DNA of 64,000 nt from Nitrospirales bacterium. Lineage in GTDB: Bacteria > Nitrospirota > Nitrospiria > Nitrospirales > UBA8639. The stretch is taken from positions 186,001-250,000 of the forward strand of contig JAJDBM010000024.1 of assembly GCA_029261355.1 (NCBI GenBank), read 5' to 3'. This document shows positions 16,610 through 24,664 of the stretch, one piece after another. The translations under genes were made by a program, and so were the position numbers. Numbering within the stretch: position 1 is the first letter of the stretch; each line of letters opens with the position of its first letter. The notes below the pieces were generated by a model. That model did not search any database. It was given only the letters and a program-made list of their open reading frames with translations, and had not been told where the DNA came from.

Positions 16610-18293
16610 CCACCACCCGTAAGACTTCTTCGATCGTTGTCATACCTTGAAAGGCTTTCGCCAAACCATCTTCTTTCATTGACAACATGCCTTCCTTACG
16701 AGCGATGCCTCGTATAGCTGGAAGGTCGGGCCCTTGCACGATAGGAAGATGGATTCGTTCATTCATAAGCAAGACTTCAAAAATACCCTGACGACCACGA
16801 AACCCTGTATTCCCACAGGCTCGACAGCCTTTCCCTATCCACAAACGAGGTGTATGACCTTGAGGAGATTGAATTTTCAAGGCTGACAATACTTGCTCCA
16901 CATCGTGACGCTCCTCTTTACAACCAGCACAAATGAGGCGGACAAGACGTTGAGCAACCACCCCAGAAAGTGCTGAAGCCAATAGATAAGGCTCCACCCC
17001 CATGTCAATGAGTCTAGGAATCGCACCCACGGCATCGTTGGTATGAAGCGTTGAAAAGACGAGATGTCCGGTCATCGCGGCCCGCATTGCCAGATCAGCC
17101 GTCTCGAGATCTCGGATTTCTCCCACCATGATGACGTCGGGATCTTGCCGTAACAAGGCACGCAACCCTGCCGCAAAGGTCATTCCTATTCCAGGATTGA
17201 CCTGGGTTTGTCGAACCATGGGCATTTGATATTCCACAGGATCTTCTAACGTAAAGACGCTCTTCTCTTGAGCATTGACCTCGCGCAAACTTGTATACAG
17301 GGTCGTAGTCTTTCCACTTCCCGTTGGACCAGTGACGAGCAAAATGCCATAGGGACGTTGCACGACCGTTCGCACTCGTTCCTGATTCTTCTCCGTAAAG
17401 CCGAGGGAACTAAACTCAAGATTGACGGCAGACTTATCTAAGATCCGCATAACCAAACTTTCACCAAAATTCGTTGGCAAAGTTGACACACGAAGATCGA
17501 CACGACGTGTACCAGATGTAAATGGAATCCGGCCATCTTGGGGCAACCGTTTTTCCGTCACATTAAGAGTCGCCATCAACTTCAGACGTGCAATGATCGA
17601 AGCCTGCAATACTTTCGGAATGAGAATTTCTCGACCTAAGAGACCATCAACTCGTATTCGAATTCGCAAATATTGTTCGTCTGGTTCGATATGTATATCA
17701 GTGGCTCGAATTTGAATGGCAAAGGTAATGATCTGGTTACAGAGCCGAATCATCGGCGCTTCAGTCCCAGACTGTTCCCCTAATGCGCCAATACCTTGCT
17801 TCGCTAATTGATCGACAAGATTGGTAATAGTCTCGCTTTGTGCGTAGTACCGTTCAATGGCATCCGCGATGGTTTGTGGCGGAGCGGTGACCACCTCAAC
17901 ATTCAATCCTGTCGCACGCTCAATGGTGTCAACAGCCATCACGTTATACGTATCTGATAATGCAACCTTTAGGAGGTTTCCTATCCGCTCAAGGGGAAGA
18001 AGTTGAAATTGTGTAGATAATTCGTGAGGCACAAGCTCAAGCACTTCAGGAGCAATAAAGCAATCTGAAAGATCCAGGACCGTGGCTTGTGATTCTGATG
18101 CGAGATACGTCGTCAGGATTTCGGAAGTAATGAATCCGAGACTGACAAGTGTTTCCCCGAGAAATTTTCCGTGACGCTTAGATTCTTTCAGTGCAAGATC
18201 GAGTTGATCTTCAACCAACAAGCCGTCATCGACTAATCGATCGCCAAGGCGCTTAGGTTTCGTGGTCTCTTCTGCAATGAGTGAAGAACTCAT
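16602..18293 (-). CDS. mshE: MshE/PilB-type pilus extension ATPase
   Basis: This 563-residue secretion ATPase starts with an MshEN-type domain (about 14-110, with RLGDRLVDDGLLVEDQLDLAL and LGETLVSLGFITSEIL). The GspE core follows: Walker A GPTGSGKTTT (about 320), Asp box, Walker B with DPDVIMVGEIRD, and the His box GHLVFSTLHTND. A tetracysteine zinc site lies at about 455-500 (CAGC and CRACG). It powers pilus extension. The N-terminal motif resembles the one shown in MshE to bind cyclic di-GMP, with a Ser where the final Gln normally is. Neighbouring mshG overlaps it. Confidence 0.97.
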   Translation of the reverse strand: MSSSLIAEETTKPKRLGDRLVDDGLLVEDQLDLALKESKRHGKFLGETLVSLGFITSEILTTYLASESQATVLDLSDCFIAPEVLELVPHELSTQFQLLPLERIGNLLKVALSDTYNVMAVDTIERATGLNVEVVTAPPQTIADAIERYYAQSETITNLVDQLAKQGIGALGEQSGTEAPMIRLCNQIITFAIQIRATDIHIEPDEQYLRIRIRVDGLLGREILIPKVLQASIIARLKLMATLNVTEKRLPQDGRIPFTSGTRRVDLRVSTLPTNFGESLVMRILDKSAVNLEFSSLGFTEKNQERVRTVVQRPYGILLVTGPTGSGKTTTLYTSLREVNAQEKSVFTLEDPVEYQMPMVRQTQVNPGIGMTFAAGLRALLRQDPDVIMVGEIRDLETADLAMRAAMTGHLVFSTLHTNDAVGAIPRLIDMGVEPYLLASALSGVVAQRLVRLICAGCKEERHDVEQVLSALKIQSPQGHTPRLWIGKGCRACGNTGFRGRQGIFEVLLMNERIHLPIVQGPDLPAIRGIARKEGMLSMKEDGLAKAFQGMTTIEEVLRVVDG

Positions 18294-18441
18294 AGGTCTT
18301 CAACCTTGTCATGGGACTGAGAAAATTAGGAAAGTAGGATTGAGGAATGTCTGGCAGAAATCGTCGTCCGGATAAAACCTGATGGGTGTTGGTGCTGTCT
18401 AACACCTCCTTTTCTTGTATATTCCCCAGACTTCTCGAGTC

Positions 18442-19107
18442 TCATCCATGATTCAAATAAATCATCATTTCATCTGTTGCTGCATCGTATTTTACCCGAC
18501 CTCTCAAGACACGGGTGGCCGTGCTCGTGCCCATCCCTGGATCGATAATGGCATCGACTTTATCCCAATCGGAATCGCTGATTCCGGTGAAATAGACGTA
18601 CACCACATTGGCTCCGCTTGGAATATCGCTATTTCCGTCATTATTCAGGTCCCAAGCAATATTCGAAGCCGTCGTGGCGGTCGCATACGACACTGGGCTG
18701 GTTACCGGCATGTACACTGCGGTACCCAACCCAGGCGGTACAGTCGTCACAAACTTTGACAAGTATGGGCCTTTAAATCTGACCCAACTCCCAGCGCCAG
18801 TATTTAATGCATCAGATGCATCTAAAGTGAGACGTGCGGGAAGCGTGATAGCCGTGGCACTATCGCCCGTCGTTTCTGCAGTCGGAACCCCAGTCGCATT
18901 TAACGGGAGAAGGGAACTAATATCGGAATAGTAATCCACAATCGAGGTTTCATAGGTTCGAATCGCTGCAACCAAGGCGTTCGCCTTAGATTCCGCCATG
19001 ATTTCGAACACTTTCGGCAGCAACAATGCCACTAAGATAGCAATGACAGCCAAGACTCCAATCATTTCAATCAAGGTAAAGCCTTGCTCTTGTCTCATCC
19101 TTGCCAT
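18442..19107 (-). CDS. MshA-like type IV pilin
   Basis: This 221-residue pilin has the short leader MARMRQEQG and the mature start FTLIEMIGVLAVIAILVALL, with Glu 5. The globular domain contains LPLNATG, TLPARLTLDA, WVRFKGPYLSKF, WDLNNDGNSDIPSGANVVYVYFTG and LRGRVKYDAATDEM. It shares these blocks with the pilins at 11767 and 19363. It lies directly upstream of mshE with its own upstream region, so it is the best candidate for the major pilin. No Cys pair is present for the usual C-terminal disulfide of MshA. Confidence 0.92.
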   Translation of the reverse strand: MARMRQEQGFTLIEMIGVLAVIAILVALLLPKVFEIMAESKANALVAAIRTYETSIVDYYSDISSLLPLNATGVPTAETTGDSATAITLPARLTLDASDALNTGAGSWVRFKGPYLSKFVTTVPPGLGTAVYMPVTSPVSYATATTASNIAWDLNNDGNSDIPSGANVVYVYFTGISDSDWDKVDAIIDPGMGTSTATRVLRGRVKYDAATDEMMIYLNHG

Positions 19108-19233
19108 AAATTACCCTTCTTTAGCACCGTCACCTATGCGGCGATTCTGTTCTGTTTCCGCCATATCTACGAATATTTGACTATGTTCTCTGCTTTCATG
19201 CTTATTTCCTCGGACATCTTGCCTTGAGTCTTG

Positions 19234-19246
19234 AGGAAAATTTCCT
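19234..19246. promoter_or_regulatory. Palindrome AGGAAAATTTCCT upstream of pilin
   Basis: A perfect 13-base palindrome lies in the 255-base gap upstream of the pilin at 18442-19107. Related TTTCCTCGGA segments occur at about 19205 and 19290. It could be an operator, but no factor can be named. Confidence 0.3.
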
Positions 19247-19275
19247 GTAAGGAAGGGGAAAACGCCATTTATAGG

Positions 19276-19316
19276 TAAAAAAGACGCGTTTCCTCGGAAA
19301 TAGAACCTAAAGCGTC
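19276..19316 (-). terminator. Rho-independent terminator after the first pilin
   Basis: On the minus strand the arms GACGCTTT and AAACGCGTC (one bulge) enclose a loop of about 17 bases and are followed by TTTTTT. It lies about 45 bases after the stop of the pilin at 19363-20040. That pilin is therefore probably expressed separately from the next one. Confidence 0.6.
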
Positions 19317-19344
19317 AAAAAATGACCAAAAAAGGCTTCTCATG

Positions 19345-19357
19345 AAATACGAGATAC
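19345..19357 (+). repeat. AATACGAGATACG repeat copy
   Basis: One further copy of the ACGAGATACG unit, ending a few bases before the stop codon of the pilin at 19363. It continues the pattern of a copy at each pilin boundary. Confidence 0.6.
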
Positions 19358-19362
19358 GCACC

Positions 19363-20040
19363 TTATTGGTGGGCGAGATAGAGGAGAAGCGTCTGCCCTC
19401 TCGAATCAAATTTGGCTCGCCCTCTGACTTGCCGTTCGTCCGATGTCGTTCCGATATCCGGCTCAATGATCTTGTCAAACCGAAGAAATTGGTCCTGAGT
19501 AAAACCCGTCACGCGCAGCACCACCACATTGGCATCTGTGGGAATATCGCTTCGCGCATTATCTCCCTTGAGGTCCCAGGCATAATTTCTCTCTGTGACA
19601 ACGGAGCCCAACGAAAGGGCCGCAACCGTCGGCATAAACATGCGCTCCCCGAGCTCTGGCGGATGCTGGGAATCAAACTTCTCGAGGTACGGACCATGAA
19701 ACTTAGGCCAGAGATTAGAGGAACCAACTCGTGAGTCAGTTGCAACAAGAGTAAGACGCGCTGGAAACGAATCAGACCGGGCACTATCTCCCGTCTGTTC
19801 CCGATGGGGAAGGCCACGATCATCTAGCGGCAACAATGCCCCGACATCGGCGTAATAACGGCTGAGAGCATGCTGGTACACATTAATCGATGAGGCCAAA
19901 GACTCCGCTTTTGAGTTGGCGATCAAGTCATACACATGAGGAAGTGTCATCGTTGCCAACACCGCGCCAATTGAGACCACGCCAATCGTTTCTAATAAAC
20001 TCAAGCCACTTTGGCTGGAAAGACGTCGTTTGACCTGCAT
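19363..20040 (-). CDS. Type IV pilin, divergent MshA paralogue
   Basis: This 225-residue pilin has the leader MQVKRRLSSQSG and mature start LSLLETIGVVSIGAVLATM. Position 1 is Leu rather than the usual Phe, while Glu 5 is kept. The body shares YYADVGALLPLDDRG, FPARLTLVA, FHGPYLEKF, YAWDLKGDN, SDIPTDANVV and RGRAKFD with the other two small pilins but is the most divergent of the three. It is the first gene of the locus in transcription order and is followed by a terminator. It may be an independently regulated minor or alternative pilin. Confidence 0.88.
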   Translation of the reverse strand: MQVKRRLSSQSGLSLLETIGVVSIGAVLATMTLPHVYDLIANSKAESLASSINVYQHALSRYYADVGALLPLDDRGLPHREQTGDSARSDSFPARLTLVATDSRVGSSNLWPKFHGPYLEKFDSQHPPELGERMFMPTVAALSLGSVVTERNYAWDLKGDNARSDIPTDANVVVLRVTGFTQDQFLRFDKIIEPDIGTTSDERQVRGRAKFDSRGQTLLLYLAHQ

Positions 20041-20472
20041 AGGGGTTTATATCACTCGCGTTTAAACAATTTCGCTCGTGACGTTGTTTCGGCGTATTCC
20101 GGAAAGATCTATAGAGAAAGGCTAATACGTAAAACGAGGGTTGGACTGGCAGGTTTCATTAATAATAATTGATTAAAATTCGTGACTTGCATTAAATCAC
20201 AATACTTTGACCTAATGCTTTATACTTACCATCAAGCTACTCACAGCAGGCCAATTAAGAAGGACTCGATGGCTTTCACTGATTTACTTGTGTAATGAAG
20301 AGTCCCTACCATACGATGGTCCTTACCCTTTATTTTTATTCGTTCTATTGAATTCCTTTATGATCAGTCACGTTTCATCCCCCTCTAACACATATACACA
20401 TATTATAGATTTCTTGTCTTTTCTTTCATATGATTCAGTGGGTCTAAAGACAAGGAACAAAGGAGGTTGCTA
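20041..20472. other. AT-rich intergenic region between divergent genes
   Basis: No coding frame with support is seen in this gap. It must hold the promoters of the leftward pilin locus and the rightward PEP-CTERM-like gene. It is AT-rich around 20155-20235. A strong ribosome site AAAGGAGG ends at 20465, seven bases before the ATG of the rightward gene. I could not place -35/-10 boxes with confidence. Confidence 0.5.
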
Positions 20473-21150
20473 ATGATATTGAATAGGAAGAAGGCTTTAT
20501 CTACACTTTTGTGTAGTGCATTGATAATGTTTGGGTTATCGACTCAGGCAGGTGCAGCGATGGTACAGTTTAATTTGACTCCGTTTACCGGTGACCCCAC
20601 AGAAGCTACGATAACAGTAGATGATATGATCAATGCCGGTTTCTTTACAGTAACCGTAAAGGTTGATGATACAAATACCGGAAACCTTGGCGACATTACT
20701 GGGGTATTCTTTGATGCAGGGGGTGCGACAAAAGGTCAATTACTGACTACTGCTGATATTACGGGTATAACCGACCCGCATATTGGGTTTGACACTAACA
20801 CAAGCAATCTTGGTGGTGGCGTCAATTTAAATGGTGGGGGAGCTAACAACCCCGGAACCTTTGATGTCGGAGTTCGATTTGATGGGAACAATGCAGGATT
20901 TTTCTCAACCATTGAATTTAGGATAGCAGACCCGGCTGCGAACGTTAATTTAGAATTATCTGATTTCTCCAGATTTGCTCTACGACTTCAAACTGTTGGC
21001 TCTGCTCCAAATGGTGGTGATGGCAGTAGTAAGCTTGTTAGCGGTGGTCCAACGTCCGTCCCGATTCCCAATGCAGCTTTATTGTTTGGCACGGGACTTA
21101 TCGGACTCATTGGTCTTGCTAGACGAAAGAAGATTAATCAACACAAGTAG
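20473..21150 (+). CDS. Secreted protein with PEP-CTERM-like sorting tail
   Basis: About 225 residues. The signal peptide (about 1-30, ending QAGA) is followed by a beta-rich, Gly/Asn-rich domain. The C-terminal tripartite tail has a VPIPN motif, the helix LLFGTGLIGLIGLA and the basic end RRKK. This VPxP-type tail is a recognised variant of exosortase-processed PEP-CTERM signals, which direct proteins to the surface or into exopolysaccharide. No exosortase is in the window. The frame opens at TTG 20467, but the ATG at 20473 has the AAAGGAGG site at the correct distance. A strong terminator follows. The ligand or function of the main domain is not recognised. Confidence 0.85.
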   Translation: MILNRKKALSTLLCSALIMFGLSTQAGAAMVQFNLTPFTGDPTEATITVDDMINAGFFTVTVKVDDTNTGNLGDITGVFFDAGGATKGQLLTTADITGITDPHIGFDTNTSNLGGGVNLNGGGANNPGTFDVGVRFDGNNAGFFSTIEFRIADPAANVNLELSDFSRFALRLQTVGSAPNGGDGSSKLVSGGPTSVPIPNAALLFGTGLIGLIGLARRKKINQHK

Positions 21151-21184
21151 ATTTGAATTCACATATTCTAGCAGTGTAGAAATC

Positions 21185-21226
21185 AAAAGCCCCAACCGTC
21201 ATAAGACGATTGGGGCTTTTTTGCAT
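21185..21226 (+). terminator. Rho-independent terminator
   Basis: Arms AAAAGCCCCAA and TTGGGGCTTTT plus an inner CGTC/GACG pair around ATAA form a long GC-rich stem followed by T residues. It lies 35 bases after the PEP-CTERM-like gene. The A-rich left arm means it may also serve the convergent lipoprotein gene on the minus strand. Confidence 0.93.
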
Positions 21227-21267
21227 TCTGTACAATGTAGAGACAAGACAAACAGCAAATCAGATTC

Positions 21268-22029
21268 TTACTGACGAGCCTTCAGTTCTTTCAGCGCCAT
21301 CTTTGCAAATGGATCGCCTTGTTGAGACGCACGAGCATACAGTTGCTTCGCCTCCGCAACATTCCTGTGTTCCGGGTCTCCATCTGCATAAATAGAGCCT
21401 AGGTGCACCAACGCTGCAGTATAGTCGGGTTGCAAACGAAGGACATGTTGGTAGGCTTCAATGGCAGCTGGAATATGGTTTTGCATTTTCAGTGAGCTAC
21501 CTAGGCCCAGATAGGCTTCCGCTGAGTCACGATCGTGTCGAATCGCTTCGCGGTAGGCAGCCGCAGCGCCAGCATAATTTCCATCAATGAGTAATGACCA
21601 GCCTAGCTTGATGTGCCACTTCTCATCCAGGGTAGTCTCCGATGAGCTTTCTGGTGGTAAATGCACAAGTAATGGAGAGGGGTGTGCCTCTTCAGTCGAT
21701 TCTAATTGCAGCACTTTTTCTATTTCTTGCTGATCTTCTATTCTAGGTTCAGACTCGGTGCTTGAAGTAGGAGCAATGACTCCTTCCCTCTTCGTATCCG
21801 ATGTATATGCAGAATTCTGAAGACTGTCGAGAAGTGCAGCTTTCGTGAAATGTCCTTGCTGTGTAAGCGAGGCAACAGTTTGATCATGATGGTTGTTCGA
21901 GTTCTTCCCCGTTGAACACCCAGCGCTCAGTGCCAGCCCTATCAAGATATAGGCAAGGCCATAGGTCTTACATGTGTTAATTCTCCAATACACAGTGCAC
22001 CTCACAATACAGGTTACGCTCACACTCAT
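21268..22029 (-). CDS. TPR-repeat lipoprotein
   Basis: This 253-residue protein has a signal sequence and a clear lipobox, LSAGC (Cys about 38). A polar linker runs to about residue 130. Three TPR units follow (about 132-240: LGWSLLIDGNYAGAAAAYREAI, AYLGLGSSLKMQNHIPAAIEAY, ALVHLGSIYADGD). It is predicted to be lipid-anchored in the periplasm as a protein-interaction scaffold. It is a stand-alone gene, with a terminator-like hairpin separating it from grxD upstream. The C-terminal TPRs resemble those of MshN in general style, but I see no evidence for a pilus role. Confidence 0.82.
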   Translation of the reverse strand: MSVSVTCIVRCTVYWRINTCKTYGLAYILIGLALSAGCSTGKNSNNHHDQTVASLTQQGHFTKAALLDSLQNSAYTSDTKREGVIAPTSSTESEPRIEDQQEIEKVLQLESTEEAHPSPLLVHLPPESSSETTLDEKWHIKLGWSLLIDGNYAGAAAAYREAIRHDRDSAEAYLGLGSSLKMQNHIPAAIEAYQHVLRLQPDYTAALVHLGSIYADGDPEHRNVAEAKQLYARASQQGDPFAKMALKELKARQ

Positions 22030-22263
22030 TCTTTCGAGTCTGAGCCTTGTCCCTTTGATGTCTCGCGAGGGGTATCGGGTTATTGACTCATTGCCTTGAC
22101 GCCATCACGCAGCACAGATCTGCATTTCAACATGACTCGACAAAAAACGACTCAATGAGAAACCTTGAGAAGAAAGTGAGGGAAATAACTTGAAAGCGAA
22201 GGAAACAAACAGGAATGATTGAGGCCGTGACTCAAGCCTCACAAATGGCAACATGGGCCACTA

Positions 22264-22306
22264 AAGAACAAGCCCGCCATTGGGAGACGGGCTTGTTCTT
22301 TTTTAT
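22264..22306. terminator. Hairpin terminator between grxD and the TPR lipoprotein gene
   Basis: Perfect arms AAGAACAAGCCCG and CGGGCTTGTTCTT enclose an 11-base loop. The plus strand continues with a T run; the minus strand has a shorter one. It lies about 40 bases past the grxD stop and probably ends the bolA-grxD transcript. The rest of 22030-22343 holds only the upstream region of the lipoprotein gene. Confidence 0.85.
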
Positions 22307-22343
22307 TGCAAAATGACGAAACTAAATCAATGAACGAACCGGA

Positions 22344-22670
22344 CTACTCGGCCTTAAACGCTTCCTTCAAAAGCGGTTCAATTTCACCCTTCTGTTCCAT
22401 TGGTCCCAAGACGTCTGTATCGCCATAGAAGGTTCCATTGATAAACACTTTAGGGAGGGTTGGCCAACTGGTCATCTGGTTGAGAAACTCACGCTTCTCT
22501 GGGTTGGTCAGTACATTAATCAATTCATAGGGATGCCCAAATTTATCAAAAAACTCCATGGTCTCGACGGTAAACCCACATTGAGGAGCGGACTTCGTGC
22601 CTTTACCATAAATAAGGATTTTATTTTCTTTAATCTCGCGTTGGACTTCTTCTTCAATTGGATTTGACAT
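22344..22670 (-). CDS. grxD: Monothiol glutaredoxin, Grx4 family
   Basis: This 108-residue thioredoxin-fold protein has the monothiol CGFT active site (SAPQCGFTVETM) and the glutathione-binding segments SWPTLPKVFINGTFYGDTD. Family members bind a [2Fe-2S] cluster, often shared with a BolA partner, and act in iron-sulfur cluster delivery. It lies 12 bases after bolA with an AAGGAG ribosome site. The BolA-Grx4 pairing is a well-known functional unit, so the role is firm. Confidence 0.96.
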   Translation of the reverse strand: MSNPIEEEVQREIKENKILIYGKGTKSAPQCGFTVETMEFFDKFGHPYELINVLTNPEKREFLNQMTSWPTLPKVFINGTFYGDTDVLGPMEQKGEIEPLLKEAFKAE

Positions 22671-22682
22671 AATGCGTTCTCC

Positions 22683-22922
22683 TTATACCTCGTCTGTTGT
22701 TTTTGCTTGTAGTTCTACGGCATGAATTCGGCCATCTTTCATGGGGACGTCTAAGGCTTGATAAATCATTCGGTGTCGGTCCAATAAATTTTTCTCCTTA
22801 AACATATCTGACACCACATTCACATTAAAATGATCCCTCGTCCCTGTTCGATCCACGATTGAGACTTTCGCATCACTCATAGACTGTTGGATATACTTCG
22901 TCAGCTCGTCGTTACTGATCAT
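22683..22922 (-). CDS. BolA-family protein
   Basis: This 79-residue protein has the BolA fold signature, including the helix-turn with FNVNVVSDMFKEKNLLDRHRMIYQAL and an invariant late His (DGRIHAVELQAKT). It is directly followed by the monothiol glutaredoxin gene, its expected partner for sharing a [2Fe-2S] cluster. It is closest in size to the short IbaG/BolA2 group. A CAGGAG site precedes the ATG. Confidence 0.95.
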   Translation of the reverse strand: MISNDELTKYIQQSMSDAKVSIVDRTGTRDHFNVNVVSDMFKEKNLLDRHRMIYQALDVPMKDGRIHAVELQAKTTDEV

Positions 22923-23032
22923 GTATGCTCTCCTGTTTGATCATGTGTGGTCTCTCCATAATATAGCCAACCTTTCTCTCCTTGCGCAATTCCCAGCATC
23001 GCAAGGATCAAATACGGTGACAACTCACAGTC

Positions 23033-23764
23033 TTATTCAATATTTTTATATAAAACGCCCTGAATAAACTCCCCAAGCTTCGTTAACACATCCATAGGAA
23101 TTTCATGCCCCCCTCGAAATTCATGCCATTCCACGAATAGCCCCTCGGCGATAAACATGTCACGAAGCTGTTGCGCCACGACCGGGGACAGAATGGGATC
23201 ATCGGTGCCATGACTTTGAAAGACCCCCATCCCTTTGCGATTTGGCAGACATGCCGCCCATTCATCTTTCGCGATCAAGGAACCCGACAGCATGACCAGC
23301 CCCGCAAAGGACTGATTCGATCTCAATACCGTATCACAGGCCAACATCGCTCCCTGAGAAAACCCTCCAAGAACTATTTCTTCTGGGGTCACCTGGAACT
23401 CCTGTTTTACTATCTCCAGAAGGTCAGTCACCTTTTGCCGAGCCATTGACAATCCATCTGGCACTTCTTTGACCAGTTGTGTCCAATTGCCTCGTGCCCG
23501 TTCTTGAGCTAAGCGTTCCATATCTAGCATCCACCAGGCTCGTGACTCCCCAAACCCTCCATCTAATGAGAGAGGGGCCGCGGGAAAGATAAATCGCGTG
23601 CCTTCGGGCACATTTAACACACGCCAGAGGGGAACAAGATCATCCCCAGGCGCACCAAATCCGTGGAGTAATACCACGACGGGTCCATCACCGTCCCCAG
23701 TTCTATTAGGCCCTCCAGCTATCCGGACCTGGAGACCACCCATTGTTTTTTCTCTCATAGTCAT
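23033..23764 (-). CDS. Phospholipase/carboxylesterase-family hydrolase
   Basis: This 243-residue alpha/beta hydrolase has the oxyanion segment VVLLHGFGAPGDDLVPLW (about 30), the nucleophile elbow GGFSQGAMLA (Ser about 143), an Asp in HGTDDPILS (about 190) and a late His in FRGGHEIP (about 220), giving a complete catalytic triad. It belongs to the YpfH/acyl-protein thioesterase-like group and is predicted to cleave carboxyl esters in the cytosol. The true substrate is unknown. Met 1 and Met 3 are both possible starts. Confidence 0.9.
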   Translation of the reverse strand: MTMREKTMGGLQVRIAGGPNRTGDGDGPVVVLLHGFGAPGDDLVPLWRVLNVPEGTRFIFPAAPLSLDGGFGESRAWWMLDMERLAQERARGNWTQLVKEVPDGLSMARQKVTDLLEIVKQEFQVTPEEIVLGGFSQGAMLACDTVLRSNQSFAGLVMLSGSLIAKDEWAACLPNRKGMGVFQSHGTDDPILSPVVAQQLRDMFIAEGLFVEWHEFRGGHEIPMDVLTKLGEFIQGVLYKNIE

Positions 23765-23850
23765 ATTCTCAGGTGTTTGAAAAAGAAACGAGACGTGAGA
23801 CGACAGACAAAGCAGGACATGCGTTCGTCTCGTCTTATGATGCGATCCTG

Positions 23851-24030
23851 TTAATGTCCCATTTTAGGAGCTCCCGCATTCGCTCCTTGGGTAATAAGCG
23901 GAATACGGAGGGTTTGATTGCAGTGAGTGCAGTTCACTTTCATCGTGTTCGGATCAATGTATTGAATATCTTGTTCTTTAATCCAAAAGAGTAAACTACA
24001 TTTTGGGCATTTCCTGACAAGCATCGGCAT
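23851..24030 (-). CDS. Small zinc-ribbon protein, 59 residues
   Basis: The frame from ATG at 24030 begins MPMLVRKCPKC and contains a second knuckle CTHC about 25 residues later, spaced as in a four-Cys zinc ribbon. The sequence between the pairs resembles short MJ0042-type zinc-finger segments (CPKCSLLFWI, MKVNCTHCNQTLRIP). GGGAG lies eight bases before the ATG. It is divergent from the acetyltransferase gene at 24105. Function is unknown; such domains often bind nucleic acid or protein partners. Confidence 0.78.
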   Translation of the reverse strand: MPMLVRKCPKCSLLFWIKEQDIQYIDPNTMKVNCTHCNQTLRIPLITQGANAGAPKMGH

Positions 24031-24104
24031 AGGACAATCTCCCTACATCACTAGTTTTTTAGTAGTCATTTAGTGTAATACAGAGCAACCCTTAATCTCT
24101 AGTG

Positions 24105-24515
24105 ATGATTATATTTTCTGACACCAAAAACCTGACGCCCCAAGGGCTCATCCCATTATTTGAACAAGCCCAATGGTCTCGTGGTCGCTCCCTTGAGGAT
24201 CTCTCAACAATGCTTACCCACAGTGACCTTGTGATATCGGCCTGGGAGGATACCCGACTGGTTGGATTTGGGCGAGTGCTGACGGACTATGTGTTTCGTG
24301 CATCAATTTGGGATGTTATCATTGATCAAAAGTATCAAGGGCAGGATATTGGCACCAAACTCATGCGTCAAATGTTAGATCACCCCTCACTCAAAAACGT
24401 GGAACTGTTTTGGTTATGTACCAGAGATAAGCAAGCGTTTTATGCAACATTAGGATTTTCTGATCAAGAGCAAACAGGGATGGTTTGGGATCGCAGCAAA
24501 CAGAGACAAATATAA
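24105..24515 (+). CDS. GNAT-family N-acetyltransferase
   Basis: This protein of about 136 residues has the GNAT core. The strand and loop LVGFGRVLTDYVFRASIWDVIID are followed by the acetyl-CoA-binding motif YQGQDIGTKLMRQML and the C-terminal FYATLGF segment. It resembles small YjcF/aac-like acetyltransferases; the acceptor is unknown. Adjacent start codons exist: GTG at 24102 and ATG at 24105. Downstream lies a repeat-bearing gap before anmK. Confidence 0.9.
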   Translation: MIIFSDTKNLTPQGLIPLFEQAQWSRGRSLEDLSTMLTHSDLVISAWEDTRLVGFGRVLTDYVFRASIWDVIIDQKYQGQDIGTKLMRQMLDHPSLKNVELFWLCTRDKQAFYATLGFSDQEQTGMVWDRSKQRQI

Positions 24516-24604
24516 GCTCTGTTTCATTCAAGGAATTTCCATCAATTCATGTCTCACGACACAGATTCATATCTCGTGGAAAAACGTCCGCTCGGTCTCT
24601 TCTT

Positions 24605-24623
24605 ACGAGCAACAAGTGACGAA
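24605..24623 (+). repeat. ACGAGCAACAAGT repeat copy
   Basis: ACGAGCAACAAGTGACGAA matches 14224-14242 at 18 of 19 bases. It sits among other CTCGTGG and CACGAGCGAC units in the gap 24545-24660. A 12-base string GGAAAAACGTCC at about 24580 recurs at about 27129. The family is dispersed outside coding sequence. Confidence 0.65.
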
Positions 24624-24664
24624 CCACGAGCGACTTATCTTTCTACTCGTCATGGTGCTCACAT

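Noticed and set aside
20140-20170. GGACTGGCAGGTTTCATTA as a sigma-54 promoter
   Set aside because: The -24 GG is present but the -12 GC is missing, so it does not meet the consensus.
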